DNA of 64,000 nt. It comes from Mesorhizobium sp. WSM3859. Lineage in GTDB: Bacteria; Pseudomonadota; Alphaproteobacteria; Rhizobiales; Rhizobiaceae. A program made the position numbers and the translations under genes. The stretch spans positions 19,136 through 83,135 of the forward strand of contig NZ_NSGG01000021.1 in the NCBI RefSeq assembly GCF_002295065.1, given 5' to 3'. Below, piece after piece: positions 28,345 to 36,640 of the stretch. The notes below the pieces were generated by a model. That model saw nothing but the letters and a program-made list of their open reading frames with translations, ran no database searches and was not told the origin of the DNA. How positions within the stretch are numbered: position 1 is the stretch's first letter; each line of letters opens with the position of its first letter.

Positions 28345-28622
28345 ATGTCTGACAAATTGCCATTCACAGAAAGCACGCTCGGAAGCTTGCGGCAGGCACA
28401 GGCCTATCGGTTTATTGCCTCACATGCACGCGCAGGGCGGTGCTCGATGTCGCCGCGCTGGTCAAACGGTTCGGCCCGGACCAGCCCTGCCTTCATTGGG
28501 ATCTGCTGAAAATCATCTGCTGCCACGAGTGCCGCGCTGGCGGCCGCGACGATCGGAACCTGCAGTTCACAAACCACGCGGTTACGCCGGAGCACCGGAA
28601 GGGCTGGACACCTTGCCCGTAA
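28345..28622 (+). pseudogene. Frameshifted copy of the zinc-knuckle protein at 46736-47017
   Basis: It starts MSDKLPFTESTLG like the intact paralogue MGKEYPFSKATLG. A 4-base deletion relative to that copy, near 28385, throws it out of frame. The correct frame then continues with YCLTC, VLDVAALVKRFGPDQPCLHW, CCHECRA and RKGWTPCP. Both CxxC pairs survive in the shifted frame. The DNA match to 46736-47017 is high throughout. Confidence 0.75.
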
Positions 28623-28971
28623 GGCGAAAGGGGCCTGCTCCCGTCGCCGCTGGTACATCCGCAGTCGGCGACGGAGGCCGGGAGCGGCCCGGCAGGCTGA
28701 CGGGTACGGCCAGCAAGCGCCGGGCCTAGCCGGCGGAGGCTCGGAAGAGGAAAGAGACGGCACCGGCTCGTGCAAATATACGCGTCTGCCGAGATGATCG
28801 GTACGCATTCGTTGGCAGTAGGCCAGAATCGCATCGGCTGCGCTGGCGAGCATGGTTGCGGCACGTACCCACCGAAGGTGGGAGTAGCACACAGCCTGTC
28901 TCATCTCGGGACCGAATTGCTGGCATAAATTTTGCGTCGGTCCGAATTGCTGGCAACGGGATCTTCTTCAC
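28623..28971. other. Spacer with a short direct repeat
   Basis: No gene is supported. The 13-base sequence CCGAATTGCTGGC occurs twice, near 28913 and 28943, just before the next small gene; this may be an operator or a duplication. Confidence 0.4.
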
Positions 28972-29202
28972 ATGCGATTGTCTACTCAGCCTGCGCGAAA
29001 GCCAAGATCATCACCGAAATGCATATACTCAGCACCGCTCCGGATCGACGATGTGCAGATCGACGAGAACGGCGATGTGACCGTCTCGATAGTTGCTGAC
29101 GACATCTACTCGAAGAATGCGTTACAGCGCTACCAGATCACGCTGACCGAAGCCGAAATCGGCATTCTCTCCCGCGACGTCAAACGGCGCTTGCGAGCAT
29201 GA
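28972..29202 (+). CDS. Hypothetical small protein
   Basis: A 76-residue frame. From residue 20 on it is acidic and well structured (APLRIDDVQIDENGDVTVSI, NALQRYQITLTEAEIGIL, RDVKRRLRA), resembling a small beta-alpha domain. The start is uncertain because no good ribosome-binding site precedes the ATG at 28972. Family unknown. Confidence 0.5.
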   Translation: MRLSTQPARKPRSSPKCIYSAPLRIDDVQIDENGDVTVSIVADDIYSKNALQRYQITLTEAEIGILSRDVKRRLRA

Positions 29203-29268
29203 CACTTGCCGATAAGCCGACTTATGGATGATCAGCGTCATCCGTGATTGTGACCTTTGTCCGTAGAG

Positions 29269-29293
29269 GGAACAAGTCGTGCCATGGCGTGTT
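29269..29293 (+). promoter_or_regulatory. Possible EcfG-type promoter
   Basis: GGAAC at 29269, then 17 bases, then GTT (29291), with T instead of C before the GTT. It lies directly before the small gene at 29302. Confidence 0.4.
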
Positions 29294-29301
29294 CGGCAAC
29301 C

Positions 29302-29520
29302 ATGGAACGGTCGCCTCAACATGTGCGAATGACGGCCTTGCTCGACAAACTGCGGGAACAGGAAGAGCGGCATGCCGAACTGTTGCGCCAAACCCAGGAA
29401 GTCATCGCCAAGAGCGCTCGATTGGTCCGTGCGTCCAAAACCCTCCTTTCAAGGCCGACCCTGCATGATGCGCCTAATGAAGGCGGACATCATCGACAAG
29501 CTATGGTGGGCGGCAGCTAG
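29302..29520 (+). CDS. Small coiled-coil hypothetical protein
   Basis: A 72-residue frame, basic and helical (LLDKLREQEERHAELLRQ, EVIAKSARLVRAS). The ATG at 29302 and the one at 29329 are both possible, and the promoter position favours the latter. Its end overlaps the end of the opposing gene by four bases. Confidence 0.45.
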   Translation: MERSPQHVRMTALLDKLREQEERHAELLRQTQEVIAKSARLVRASKTLLSRPTLHDAPNEGGHHRQAMVGGS

Positions 29521-29858
29521 TGAAGCGTGCTCTTCGGAGGCTTAGCTTTCAGCCCCCTCAATCTGATTTCGTTCTGCAGCTCTAGCGCAAGCCGGACGAT
29601 TGGATCGGAAATCGAGACCACGTCGTCGGTCGGACCTTGTAACAGCTGCTTCGGCGTCGCCGAACGTGCAGATCCCTGGAGGTCCGATTTCGACAGCAAT
29701 TGCGATAGGTGTTTTCGCTGGAACGCGTGAACTTCTTCCAATAGGTCCAGAAACTTCAAAGCGTCCGCAGTCGGGAGATTTTTGGAACGCAGTCGAACTA
29801 TCCGTTCGTGCTGACGAACGATATGCCGCTCGCCATCCAGAACGTGGCGTCGCGCCAT
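29517..29858 (-). CDS. Helical protein, paralogue of 33733-33936
   Basis: A 113-residue protein. The first 50 residues (ARRHVLDGERHIVRQHERIV, ADALKFLDLLEEVHAFQRKHL) match the short protein at 33733-33936 in pattern HVLxGERHIxRQHxxI then LxxLDLxEExxAxxxxHL. An extra C-terminal part follows. An EcfG motif at 29890-29914 places the mRNA start near 29882, so the upstream in-frame ATG at 29891 is excluded and the ATG at 29858 is chosen. Function unknown. Confidence 0.65.
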   Translation of the reverse strand: MARRHVLDGERHIVRQHERIVRLRSKNLPTADALKFLDLLEEVHAFQRKHLSQLLSKSDLQGSARSATPKQLLQGPTDDVVSISDPIVRLALELQNEIRLRGLKAKPPKSTLH

Positions 29859-29889
29859 GCTGATGTGCTCGTGGAGAAGCATCGCCAAC

Positions 29890-29914
29890 AACGCAAAGAG
29901 GTGAATGTGGTTCC
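29890..29914 (-). promoter_or_regulatory. EcfG-type general-stress promoter motif
   Basis: On the minus strand GGAAC (29914-29910), exactly 16 bases, then CGTT (29893-29890). It lies 32 bases before the chosen start at 29858. Confidence 0.6.
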
Positions 29915-30011
29915 TGCGGCAAGAGGGCGATCGAGGCGAGGGCGGCTTAGACCCCGGCGAGCCAACGCCGCCTGGTTCTCTAAGCCTGCTGAACTCGCCG
30001 GTGGACGTTTG

Positions 30012-30343
30012 GCTACAGAACCGGGCGGTTTGGCTTCCTCGGTTCCGGCAAGCTGTTACACGGATTTGCAGCCAATGCGGCTAAGCGCCAGTCTCTTTGG
30101 CACATCTCCCTTGCCAGTAGTTCATTGCGATCATCATGAGCGGTCGCTCGACCTTTCTTCGCGGCAAGCAGATAGTCGGCTCTGTTCGTTCGAAAGTCTT
30201 CTTTGTTCGCAGACATCGTTTCCTCCCGGATTTCCGCAGGCATTGCCCTCCTTCTGGCCTGACGGGGAGACACACTAGCTGCCGATATATCGCGCGAGTC
30301 CACCAATTGGAGGATTGTGTAGAACGATATATCCGGGCAGCGG
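30012..30343. repeat. 332-bp dispersed direct repeat, copy 1
   Basis: Nearly identical to 47032-47362: about four substitutions and one single-base gap by eye. The block holds one small gene (30013-30216) and its whole upstream region, ending at an imperfect inverted repeat around CGATATATCG. Confidence 0.9.
30013..30216 (-). CDS. Small hypothetical protein inside the 332-bp repeat, copy 1
   Basis: A 67-residue basic helical protein (MSANKEDFRTNRADYLLAAK, DRNELLAREMCQRDWRLAALAANP). GGGAGG five bases before the ATG decides the start. An almost identical copy lies at 47033-47236 (Pro to Arg near the C-terminus). The paired GCTGCC-GATATATCG and CGATATATCCGGGCAGC arms upstream (about 30280-30341) may be a palindromic operator. 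Function unknown. Confidence 0.7.
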   Translation of the reverse strand: MSANKEDFRTNRADYLLAAKKGRATAHDDRNELLAREMCQRDWRLAALAANPCNSLPEPRKPNRPVL

Positions 30344-30479
30344 GCTGCCGACCTCTAGGCGGTGTAGACAGCGGCGCGACCGCAGCCTGCGTGGTCTTAA
30401 CATTTGTAGGCGCGCTTCGCCGCCTGGTGAGCGCATGATCACATTCTTGGCCCACGTGCCGGGCCGAGACCCCACTTCA

Positions 30480-30507
30480 CCCGCTGGCTCCGGCCGGCGG
30501 GCTTTTT
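30480..30507 (+). terminator. Rho-independent terminator
   Basis: A 9-bp stem CCCGCTGGC / GCCGGCGGG with a TCCG loop, followed by C and five T. It shares flanking sequence with the terminator at 25604-25630, so both may come from a duplicated gene end. Confidence 0.65.
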
Positions 30508-30542
30508 GTCGCCTTGCGCGACTAAACTGGGCAGCCGGCAGC

Positions 30543-30665
30543 GTGAGCACCGATAAGAAATCGAGACGCCTCTGGATCGCCATTAGCATCCTCATTGCTG
30601 GGCTTGTGCTCATCCTGCTAGTTGGCCTCGCATACGCCGTGCTGATCCAACATCCTGCCGGATAA
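30543..30665 (+). CDS. Single-pass membrane micro-protein
   Basis: A 40-residue frame from a GTG: a basic N-terminus (STDKKSRRLW) followed by one long hydrophobic helix (IAISILIAGLVLILLVGLAYAVLI). The layout is typical of real small membrane proteins, but the ribosome-binding site is weak. Confidence 0.5.
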   Translation: MSTDKKSRRLWIAISILIAGLVLILLVGLAYAVLIQHPAG

Positions 30666-30913
30666 GAAGCTTTCATTTAAGCGTAATGCCGGGCGAAATT
30701 TCGGCCGCTACATCAAATGCGCGTGGTCCCACCGATTGCCGGTTCGGTTCAGACCTTGCATGCGAGCTCCCGCCTTGATGCTGGCGGCACGGCAACCCGC
30801 GGAGATCAGGAAGGTTTCAGGTCATCAGTCCTATGGCGGCTTCAGGGCGAGGGCAACTAGGCAGCCAGGTTCAGTGTTCGGCCGGCCGTGTAGGCAACAG
30901 TTCGTACGAATTC

Positions 30914-31105
30914 CTATTTTGGTGTGCGCCGAGTTGAACTCGGCTTGGTGTCGGCTTCGGCGGTGCGGCGTTGAGATTCGCGGGCCAAACGCGCCTCCCT
31001 CAGCCGGGCAGTCTTCGCTGCGCGCTCTTCCCGCTCCGTATGCATGATCTCGTCAGCCGCACGCCTTGCTCGTTCGTCCCGATCATTGTTCGCTCGACTA
31101 CTCAT
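30914..31105 (-). CDS. Small charged helical protein
   Basis: A 63-residue protein, very rich in Arg, Glu and Ala (MSSRANNDRDERARRAADEI, AKTARLREARLARESQRR), with a disordered tail. GGAAG precedes the ATG. An EcfG motif lies 28 bases upstream. Related in composition and in the pattern KTxRLxxARLAxE to 34641-34871, with a decayed relative at 52070-52190. Function unknown. Confidence 0.65.
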   Translation of the reverse strand: MSSRANNDRDERARRAADEIMHTEREERAAKTARLREARLARESQRRTAEADTKPSSTRRTPK

Positions 31106-31132
31106 CTTACTTCCGCTCCAACACTCACCAAC

Positions 31133-31157
31133 AACGCTCGGCCAGACCGCTCGTTCC
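31133..31157 (-). promoter_or_regulatory. EcfG-type general-stress promoter motif
   Basis: On the minus strand GGAAC (31157-31153), exactly 16 bases, then CGTT (31136-31133), directly before the small gene ending at 31105. Confidence 0.65.
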
Positions 31158-31825
31158 TCCGGCCGGATGTGCTGAACAAGGCCGCGCAGCGGAAGCGCCC
31201 GCCTTCGTGGTTTTGGTCAGGCGGTGACGCGGCCGAGTGTCGGGGTGCCTCGGATCACGCGAATGTTTCAATGGCCAGATTCACCTTGGTTAGGGCGAAG
31301 GATGATCAAACCTGCACCAATGGGGTGCCCATCTTGGCAGGCAAGTGGGTAAGCGCGGACCACGGTCGTTGAGTTTTGAGTACGACTGTGGCTCGAGCCT
31401 TCGGGCCGGGAGAGTGTGCAAGGAGGATGCTTTGACGCTCGGAGCAAATCGTCCGGAGAGCGGAGGCGCGCCCACCTATAGCTGCTCCGCCATGGCGGGC
31501 AATTGAGCTGCTCGAATGTAGCGGAGCGATAGGTCATAACCGGGTGCGCTCAACTGTCGGACAACAGCCAAGGACGAGCCGCTAAATCCAACTCAAAATG
31601 TGGGGTGAAATGAGGGTTTTGAAGACGATGATTATGAAATTTGCAGGTGATTAAATGCCGTAGCAGCAGGCGGATTATAATCTCTCACGATTAATTTCGC
31701 GAGCGAATCGGAGGCTGTGCGGAAACTCGGCCACGGCAAAGAGGATGGGAACAATGTGGGCATTCTGCAGTTTGGCGTTCATCCATGCTGAAGGTCGGTT
31801 ATTTGGCCGCGAGTGCGTGCCGGCC
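31158..31825. other. Spacer, no supported gene
   Basis: About 670 bases. Frames on both strands lack recognisable motifs. It should contain the promoter of the HWE kinase. Confidence 0.4.
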
Positions 31826-33256
31826 ATGAGCCGGAGACCGCGCGTGCAAAATGGTGACAAACAAGACGAACAAGGCGAAGGTCAGCGGCCGCTCAGTGAC
31901 AGCGACCTATTGCGGCTCATCTTTGACAGCGCGACCGACTTTGCGATCTTCACCACTGATCCCAACGGGATCACCACAAGCTGGAACGTGGGTGCCGAAC
32001 GCGTGCTTGGCTATGCCGATGACGAGATCATCGGGAAGTCTGCCGATGTAGCCTTTCCTCCGGAGGAGGGCGGAGTTAGCGCCGCCGCAGAGGAGCGCCG
32101 GATCGCACTCGCCGAAGGGCGAGCCGAGGACGAGCGCTGGCAGATGAAGAAGGACGGCACGCGGTTCTGGGCGTCGGGGCTGCTGATGCCGCTCGCGGAC
32201 AGAACCCAAGGTTTCGTCAAAATACTACGCAACCGGACCGCCCAGCACCGTGCCGAAAAACAGCTTCAGCAGAGCGAAGAGTTATTCCGCGTCCTCGCAA
32301 CCAATGTCCCGCAGCTAGTCTTCCGCTCGAAGGCAAACGGTGACCGGACCTGGGGTAGTCCACAGTGGAGTGTCTTCACGGGCTTTTCCTTTGCAGAGAG
32401 CGTCGGCTTCGGCTGGCTCGATGCCGTCTATCCTGAGGATCACGACGCGACGATGATGGCCTGGGCTGAGGCGCCGACCAAAGGCGAATACTATTGCGAG
32501 CACCGCATCCGCCGATCGGTCGATGGCGAGCACCGCTGGCACCAGACCCGTGCCGTGCCGTTGGACTACGCCAGCGGCACGGCACCCGAATGGGTCGGCA
32601 CCTCAACCGACATCCACGACCTACGCACGCTGAAGGACCAGCAGAAGGTGCTTTTGGCCGAGCTTCAGCACCGTACGCGCAACCTCATCGCGGTTGTCCA
32701 ATCACTCGCACGGCAGACGATGAGGTCAAGCGCGTCGTTGGACGAGTTTGCCGAGGATTACGAGAGCCGGTTACGCGCGCTTTCGCGCGTGCAAGGATTG
32801 CTCGCGCGCGCCGACCATCAGCCAATCGACCTGCGCGAACTGATCGAAGGCGAGCTCCACGCGCACGGCGATGGAAGCGTGGACGGGGGCAACGTCACGA
32901 TCGAGGGGCCGGCGACGTCGTTGCCGGCGATCTCAGCGCAATCCGTTGCGCTAGCGCTGCACGAGCTCGCGACGAACGCGGTGAAGTACGGCGCTCTTCA
33001 CCAGCCGTCGGGCCGGCTCGCCGTTAGCTGGAACATAGAGCACGACGGGTCGAAGGCACGCGCGAGACTTGAATGGCTCGAGAGCGGCGTCACGATGCCG
33101 GAGGGCGGCCCCACGCGGAAGGGCTACGGCAGTGAATTGCTCGAGCGGGCGCTTCCCTACGAACTCGGCGCTAAAACTAAGATCGAGTTCGGATCGGACG
33201 GGGTGCGCTACGAGATCGTCGTGCCGGTGACCAAGGATGAGAAGCAACATGGATGA
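31826..33256 (+). CDS. PAS-PAS HWE-family histidine kinase
   Basis: A 476-residue cytosolic kinase. PAS 1 (about residues 28-140: FDSATDFAIFTTDPNGITTSWN), PAS 2 (about 160-290, ending WVGTSTDIHDL), then an HWE/HisKA2-type kinase core with LLAELQHRTRNLIAVVQSLARQT (phospho-acceptor His), VALALHELATNAVKYGAL (N-box) and KGYGSELLERALPYELGA. In alphaproteobacteria such kinases commonly feed the PhyR-NepR-EcfG general stress pathway or act as light/redox sensors; no FMN-binding LOV Cys motif is seen. The ATG at 31826 is preferred over the frame start at 31745. A receiver gene overlaps its end. Confidence 0.85.
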   Translation: MSRRPRVQNGDKQDEQGEGQRPLSDSDLLRLIFDSATDFAIFTTDPNGITTSWNVGAERVLGYADDEIIGKSADVAFPPEEGGVSAAAEERRIALAEGRAEDERWQMKKDGTRFWASGLLMPLADRTQGFVKILRNRTAQHRAEKQLQQSEELFRVLATNVPQLVFRSKANGDRTWGSPQWSVFTGFSFAESVGFGWLDAVYPEDHDATMMAWAEAPTKGEYYCEHRIRRSVDGEHRWHQTRAVPLDYASGTAPEWVGTSTDIHDLRTLKDQQKVLLAELQHRTRNLIAVVQSLARQTMRSSASLDEFAEDYESRLRALSRVQGLLARADHQPIDLRELIEGELHAHGDGSVDGGNVTIEGPATSLPAISAQSVALALHELATNAVKYGALHQPSGRLAVSWNIEHDGSKARARLEWLESGVTMPEGGPTRKGYGSELLERALPYELGAKTKIEFGSDGVRYEIVVPVTKDEKQHG

Positions 33257-33620
33257 GCCGCAGCCCGATGCCCTGCGGGGCCGCTGTCTTCTTGTGGTCG
33301 AGGACGAGTACACGATCGCTGCCGACCTCGCCAGGGCGCTGGAAGGCAGAGGCGCGAACGTAATCGGCCCGGTGGGCTCAATCGAGGATGCGCTGGAGCT
33401 GCTCGGGGCGGAGGACCGGATCGACGGCGCCGTGCTCGACATCAACCTGCGCGGCGAACGCGCCTACCCTATCGCAGACGCGCTGCGCGAACGTGAAGTG
33501 CCCTTCATCTTTGCCACGGGTTACGATGCCTGGTCCATCCCTGAAGCGTACGCCGAAGTGCCGCGCGTCGAGAAGCCGGTAGACACCCGAGCGCTCGCAC
33601 GCCTTCTATCGCTAAGCTAG
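33249..33620 (+). CDS. Single-domain response regulator
   Basis: A 123-residue stand-alone receiver: acidic pair in LLVVEDEYTIAADLA, phospho-Asp in GAVLDINLRGE, Thr-type switch in FIFATGYD and Lys in VEKPVD. It overlaps the kinase stop by 8 bases, so it is cotranscribed and translationally coupled and is the likely partner of that kinase. The lack of an output domain suggests a phosphate sink or relay role. The frame also has an ATG at 33237. Confidence 0.85.
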   Translation: MDEPQPDALRGRCLLVVEDEYTIAADLARALEGRGANVIGPVGSIEDALELLGAEDRIDGAVLDINLRGERAYPIADALREREVPFIFATGYDAWSIPEAYAEVPRVEKPVDTRALARLLSLS

Positions 33621-33732
33621 TCGTCGCGGTGCCTGTTCCACAGGCGGCCCTTCGTCTGTCGGGGTCGGCCAGCTGCGTGGCGGCATTCGACTTTCACCGT
33701 GTAAAGGCGTACGGTCCCCTCCCAGGGACCAG

Positions 33733-33936
33733 ATGGTTACCCCTGAAACCCTGCTTGAAATACTGAAGCGCCACGTTCTGCTGGGAGAGCGTCACATAGA
33801 GCGCCAGCACGCTATTATTCAGCACCTCACAGAGCTAGGCGCTCCGATCAAGCAGGCACTGGAATTGCTCGATTTGTTCGAAGAGATGCAGGCGTTACAC
33901 GTCGCCCATCTGAGGCGGCTGGAAAGGGCGTCTTAG
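33733..33936 (+). CDS. Small helical protein, paralogue of 29517-29858
   Basis: A 67-residue protein (MVTPETLLEILKRHVLLGER, HIERQHAIIQHL, LELLDLFEEMQALHVAHL). Its core pattern matches the N-terminal half of the protein at 29517-29858. AGGGA precedes the ATG by 5 bases. Predicted two-helix hairpin; function unknown. Confidence 0.65.
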   Translation: MVTPETLLEILKRHVLLGERHIERQHAIIQHLTELGAPIKQALELLDLFEEMQALHVAHLRRLERAS

Positions 33937-34183
33937 TCCTGCAACTTAGATGAATGTGGGAACGCCACGCTCTGCCGTATGCGGAGCAGTCCGCGTCATT
34001 GGAGCCATCATGAGGGTTTTGGGCGCCAGCCCGGATCATGGCCCGCGCTATCGCCAGCTCTGTTTCGACCCTTGCATTTTCCTTCTGCGTCAGGCGATCA
34101 GCCGCCGCAGCACGCGCTTGGCGAACAGTCCGGCCGTTTAAATTGTCGTTGTAAACGAGCGCCTTGCGTGGAAGGTGATTCAA
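33848..34183 (-). CDS. Possible small helical protein
   Basis: A frame of 111 codons from a TTG. Its first 55 residues (RTVRQARAAAADRLTQKENA, RVETELAIARAMIRAG) look like a real charged helical protein. The later part overlaps the opposite gene at 33733-33936 and is probably read-through after a lost stop or a shift. Confidence 0.35.
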   Translation of the reverse strand: MNHLPRKALVYNDNLNGRTVRQARAAAADRLTQKENARVETELAIARAMIRAGAQNPHDGSNDADCSAYGRAWRSHIHLSCRTKTPFPAASDGRRVTPASLRTNRAIPVPA

Positions 34184-34325
34184 CCCTATATGTCAATTAT
34201 CGATGTTTGCTGTTGAATTTGTTTTTGCGCTCCGGCGCCCGACGATATCCTCTCAAATTCGATCAATGTGACGTTTGGTATGTCGCCAGACGCAGATTTC
34301 TATGCCGATTTGAAAGGAAATCGCC

Positions 34326-34535
34326 ATGAATACTGGAACCGTAAAGTTCTTCAACACGACCAAGGGCTTCGGCTTTATCGCTCCTGAAACGGGCGGCGCG
34401 GACGTGTTTGTCCATATCTCGGCTGTAGAGCGCGCCGGTATGCGTACAATCGTTGAAGGCCAGAAACTGAACTTCGATGTCGTGCAGGACCGCCGTAACG
34501 GTAAGAGCGCGGCCGAGAATCTTCAGGCCGCTTAA
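34326..34535 (+). CDS. CspA-family cold-shock protein
   Basis: A 69-residue OB-fold protein with both RNA-binding motifs intact: KGFGFI (RNP1) and VFVHIS (RNP2). It begins NTGTVKFFN and ends ENLQAA. A strong AAAGGA box lies 8 bases upstream. It binds single-stranded RNA or DNA and acts as an RNA chaperone. A rho-independent terminator follows. Paralogues are numerous in rhizobia, so no specific symbol is given. Confidence 0.93.
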   Translation: MNTGTVKFFNTTKGFGFIAPETGGADVFVHISAVERAGMRTIVEGQKLNFDVVQDRRNGKSAAENLQAA

Positions 34536-34596
34536 AGGAATCGCTCCTGGCCTTGACCACGGATGTACTGGCAATGGCCGTTGATGGTTTTCGAAA

Positions 34597-34620
34597 GGTC
34601 GGGCTCGCCCGGCCTTTTTT
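34597..34620 (+). terminator. Rho-independent terminator after the cold-shock gene
   Basis: A 7-bp stem (GGTCGGG / CCCGGCC, one G-T pair), a CTCG loop and six T residues. Confidence 0.8.
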
Positions 34621-34640
34621 GTTTTAAGGATGATCTACAA

Positions 34641-34871
34641 ATGTATAGTGCAATTGCAGAAGCGGCGTTCAAGCCCAAGCCGACCGTAAGGGAAAGCAAG
34701 GGCGATGCGACCACACAAGCTGCCCGAGACATATTGGACAAAGAGACCGCAGATCGCGAGTCGAAGACACAGCGGCTCAAGCTGGCGCGCCTCGCCAAAG
34801 AAGCTGCAGAGCCTGTCGCTTCGCCAAAACTGAAACGCGCTTTGGCGAGAGGCGTCCGTCGCCGGGCTTAA
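34641..34871 (+). CDS. Small charged helical protein
   Basis: A 76-residue protein (ESKGDATTQAARDILDKETA, DRESKTQRLKLARLAKEAAE) with a basic tail. It resembles 30914-31105 in the KTxRLxxARLAKE pattern. AAGGA lies 10 bases before the ATG. Function unknown. It starts only about 20 bases after the cold-shock terminator. Confidence 0.55.
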   Translation: MYSAIAEAAFKPKPTVRESKGDATTQAARDILDKETADRESKTQRLKLARLAKEAAEPVASPKLKRALARGVRRRA

Positions 34872-34968
34872 CCAGATAACATCGGGCGAGAGCCTGGTGA
34901 GGGACGTAACGTGTGGGAAGGTGACCGCGCGAGCAAATTTCAATCACCAGCACCCCCGGCGGAAAACG

Positions 34969-35271
34969 ATGGACCATAAGTATTCGAACGCGCGAGGTCA
35001 TTTCTTCGCGGCGGTAAGGGCGCTGGCTGCTTCGTCAGACAGCATTCAAGCCCGGCTGATCGACGCGAACGAGAGCATCCTGAACGTGACCCTTGACGAG
35101 TTTGAAGGCGATCGGGAGCTCAAGATCAAGTTTGCACGCATTCTCGACCTCCTTGCCGTTGACGACGATGACATCGTCTCCACTGTAGTCGAAACAGCGG
35201 CGCACATGACAGATTTTGAAGCTGTAAAAGTTGCGGACCTAATCTGTGACTTTTGCTTCGAGCTGATTTGA
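34969..35271 (+). CDS. Hypothetical acidic helical protein
   Basis: A 100-residue protein (MDHKYSNARGHFFAAVRALA, NESILNVTLDEFEGDRELKI, FEAVKVADLICDFCFELI), acidic and helical. The start at 34969 is preferred over 34897 because a GGCGGA box precedes it and the upstream residues are low in structure. No family recognised. Confidence 0.6.
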   Translation: MDHKYSNARGHFFAAVRALAASSDSIQARLIDANESILNVTLDEFEGDRELKIKFARILDLLAVDDDDIVSTVVETAAHMTDFEAVKVADLICDFCFELI

Positions 35272-35440
35272 ACTGGCCCCGGCGATTGTCGCCCGCTCGG
35301 CTTCTGCGTATTGGTGCCATAGCTCCGCGATATCCAAGGAGACTGGCCTGCCAAGGCAGCAAGCTAATCGACCGCAGTGTCATGCGATTGTGAGCCGCGC
35401 CCTTGAGTATTAGGATGATCCCGATAACCGCGGAGCCCCC

Positions 35441-36433
35441 ATGGTGAACCTGGAAGACCTCTACCGGATCCTGAGGACCGGTCATGTGCAGTCGCAGGGG
35501 GTCGTGGACACGGTCCCAACACCTCTGGTGGTGCTGGACGGCGCCCTGTGCATCCAGAACGCCAATCGGGCGTTCCTCCGAACCTTCAAAGTGAACCGCG
35601 ACGACACCATCGGGAAGCATATTTACGACCTTGGTGATGGTCAGTGGGATGTTCCCGAATTGCGTCGTCTGCTCACCGACGTGATCCCGAAGAGCACCGC
35701 CGTCGTCGACTATAAGGTGGAGCACGATTTCCCCGGCATCGGAAAACGGACCATGCTGGTTACCGCGCGCACCATCAACCAGGACGATAACGGCACCACC
35801 ATGTTGCTGTCGCTCGCCGATGCTACCGACAGGACCCGCAGAGAGGCCGAGTTTGAAATTCTCTTCGGCGAGCTTCGGCACCGGATGAAGAACCTCCTCG
35901 GACTGGTGCGGGCTCTCGCTAACCAGACCAAGGCCGAAGGCGTCTCGGCCGAGGCTTATCGAGAGGCTTTTCTAGGTCGGCTTACAGCCATTGTGGACGC
36001 CAACGACCAAGGGTTCGTCGGCGGCGGCGATGGAGACCTCGCCGAGCTAATAGCGCGTACGCTCGAACCGTTTGCAGCAAGCCCGAACGCCATAAAAATC
36101 GACAACGGTCCGCCTGTTAAGCTGGATAGCAAGAAATTGATGTCGCTCGCGCTCGCACTGCACGAGCTTGCAACGAACGCCCTCAAATACGGAGCACTGT
36201 CCAAAGCAGGCGGACAAATTCATGTCCTTTGGGAGGTAGAGCAGGCCGAGACCCCGCGCCTCCGGGTCACTTGGACCGAAAGTGGGGGCCCTCGGGTGAG
36301 CCCTCCTACGTCTAGGGGCTTTGGAAGCCAGTTGATCCAGTTGGCAATAGCATACGATCTGAATGGCAAGGTGGAACCTACTTATGCGGCCACCGGTTTA
36401 ATGGTGGAGATGGTCATTCCGCTCACGACTTGA
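35441..36433 (+). CDS. PAS-HWE-family histidine kinase
   Basis: A 330-residue cytosolic kinase. PAS domain residues 15-135 (TPLVVLDGALCIQNANRAFL, IYDLGDGQWDVPELRRLL). The kinase core has FGELRHRMKNLLGLVRALANQT (phospho-acceptor His), LALALHELATNALKYGALS and RGFGSQLIQLAIAYDLNG. A truncated receiver gene follows 21 bases downstream and was probably its partner. Loss of that partner may leave the kinase orphaned. Confidence 0.85.
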   Translation: MVNLEDLYRILRTGHVQSQGVVDTVPTPLVVLDGALCIQNANRAFLRTFKVNRDDTIGKHIYDLGDGQWDVPELRRLLTDVIPKSTAVVDYKVEHDFPGIGKRTMLVTARTINQDDNGTTMLLSLADATDRTRREAEFEILFGELRHRMKNLLGLVRALANQTKAEGVSAEAYREAFLGRLTAIVDANDQGFVGGGDGDLAELIARTLEPFAASPNAIKIDNGPPVKLDSKKLMSLALALHELATNALKYGALSKAGGQIHVLWEVEQAETPRLRVTWTESGGPRVSPPTSRGFGSQLIQLAIAYDLNGKVEPTYAATGLMVEMVIPLTT

Positions 36434-36454
36434 GTCCGCCAGATTGAACGCCGA

Positions 36455-36640
36455 GTGCAAAAGACGGTCCTCATCGTGGAAGATGAATTTCTGATCGCGA
36501 TGGACCTCAAATCCATGCTCGAACGGCGGGGATGGCGTGTCATCGGGCCGGTCGCGAGTGTGCCGGCGGCAGCCCTGCTGTTGGAACGTGAATGGCCTTC
36601 CGTCGCCTTGCTCGACGTGAATTTGGGCAACGAATTGGCC
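36455..36640 (+). pseudogene. Truncated receiver domain
   Basis: The frame starts QKTVLIVEDEFLIAMDLKSM and continues to VALLDVNLGNELATPV, the first half of a stand-alone receiver including the acidic pair and the phospho-Asp. It then stops matching the fold: the switch Thr and Lys strands are missing, and an acyl-CoA synthetase remnant begins in another frame. A deletion has fused the two genes. Confidence 0.75.

Noticed and set aside
28404..28904. Minus-strand frame of 166 codons starting MRQAVCYSHLRWVRAATM
   Set aside because: Most of it is antisense to the zinc-knuckle pseudogene, and no ribosome-binding site or family pattern was found; a short real N-terminal part cannot be excluded.
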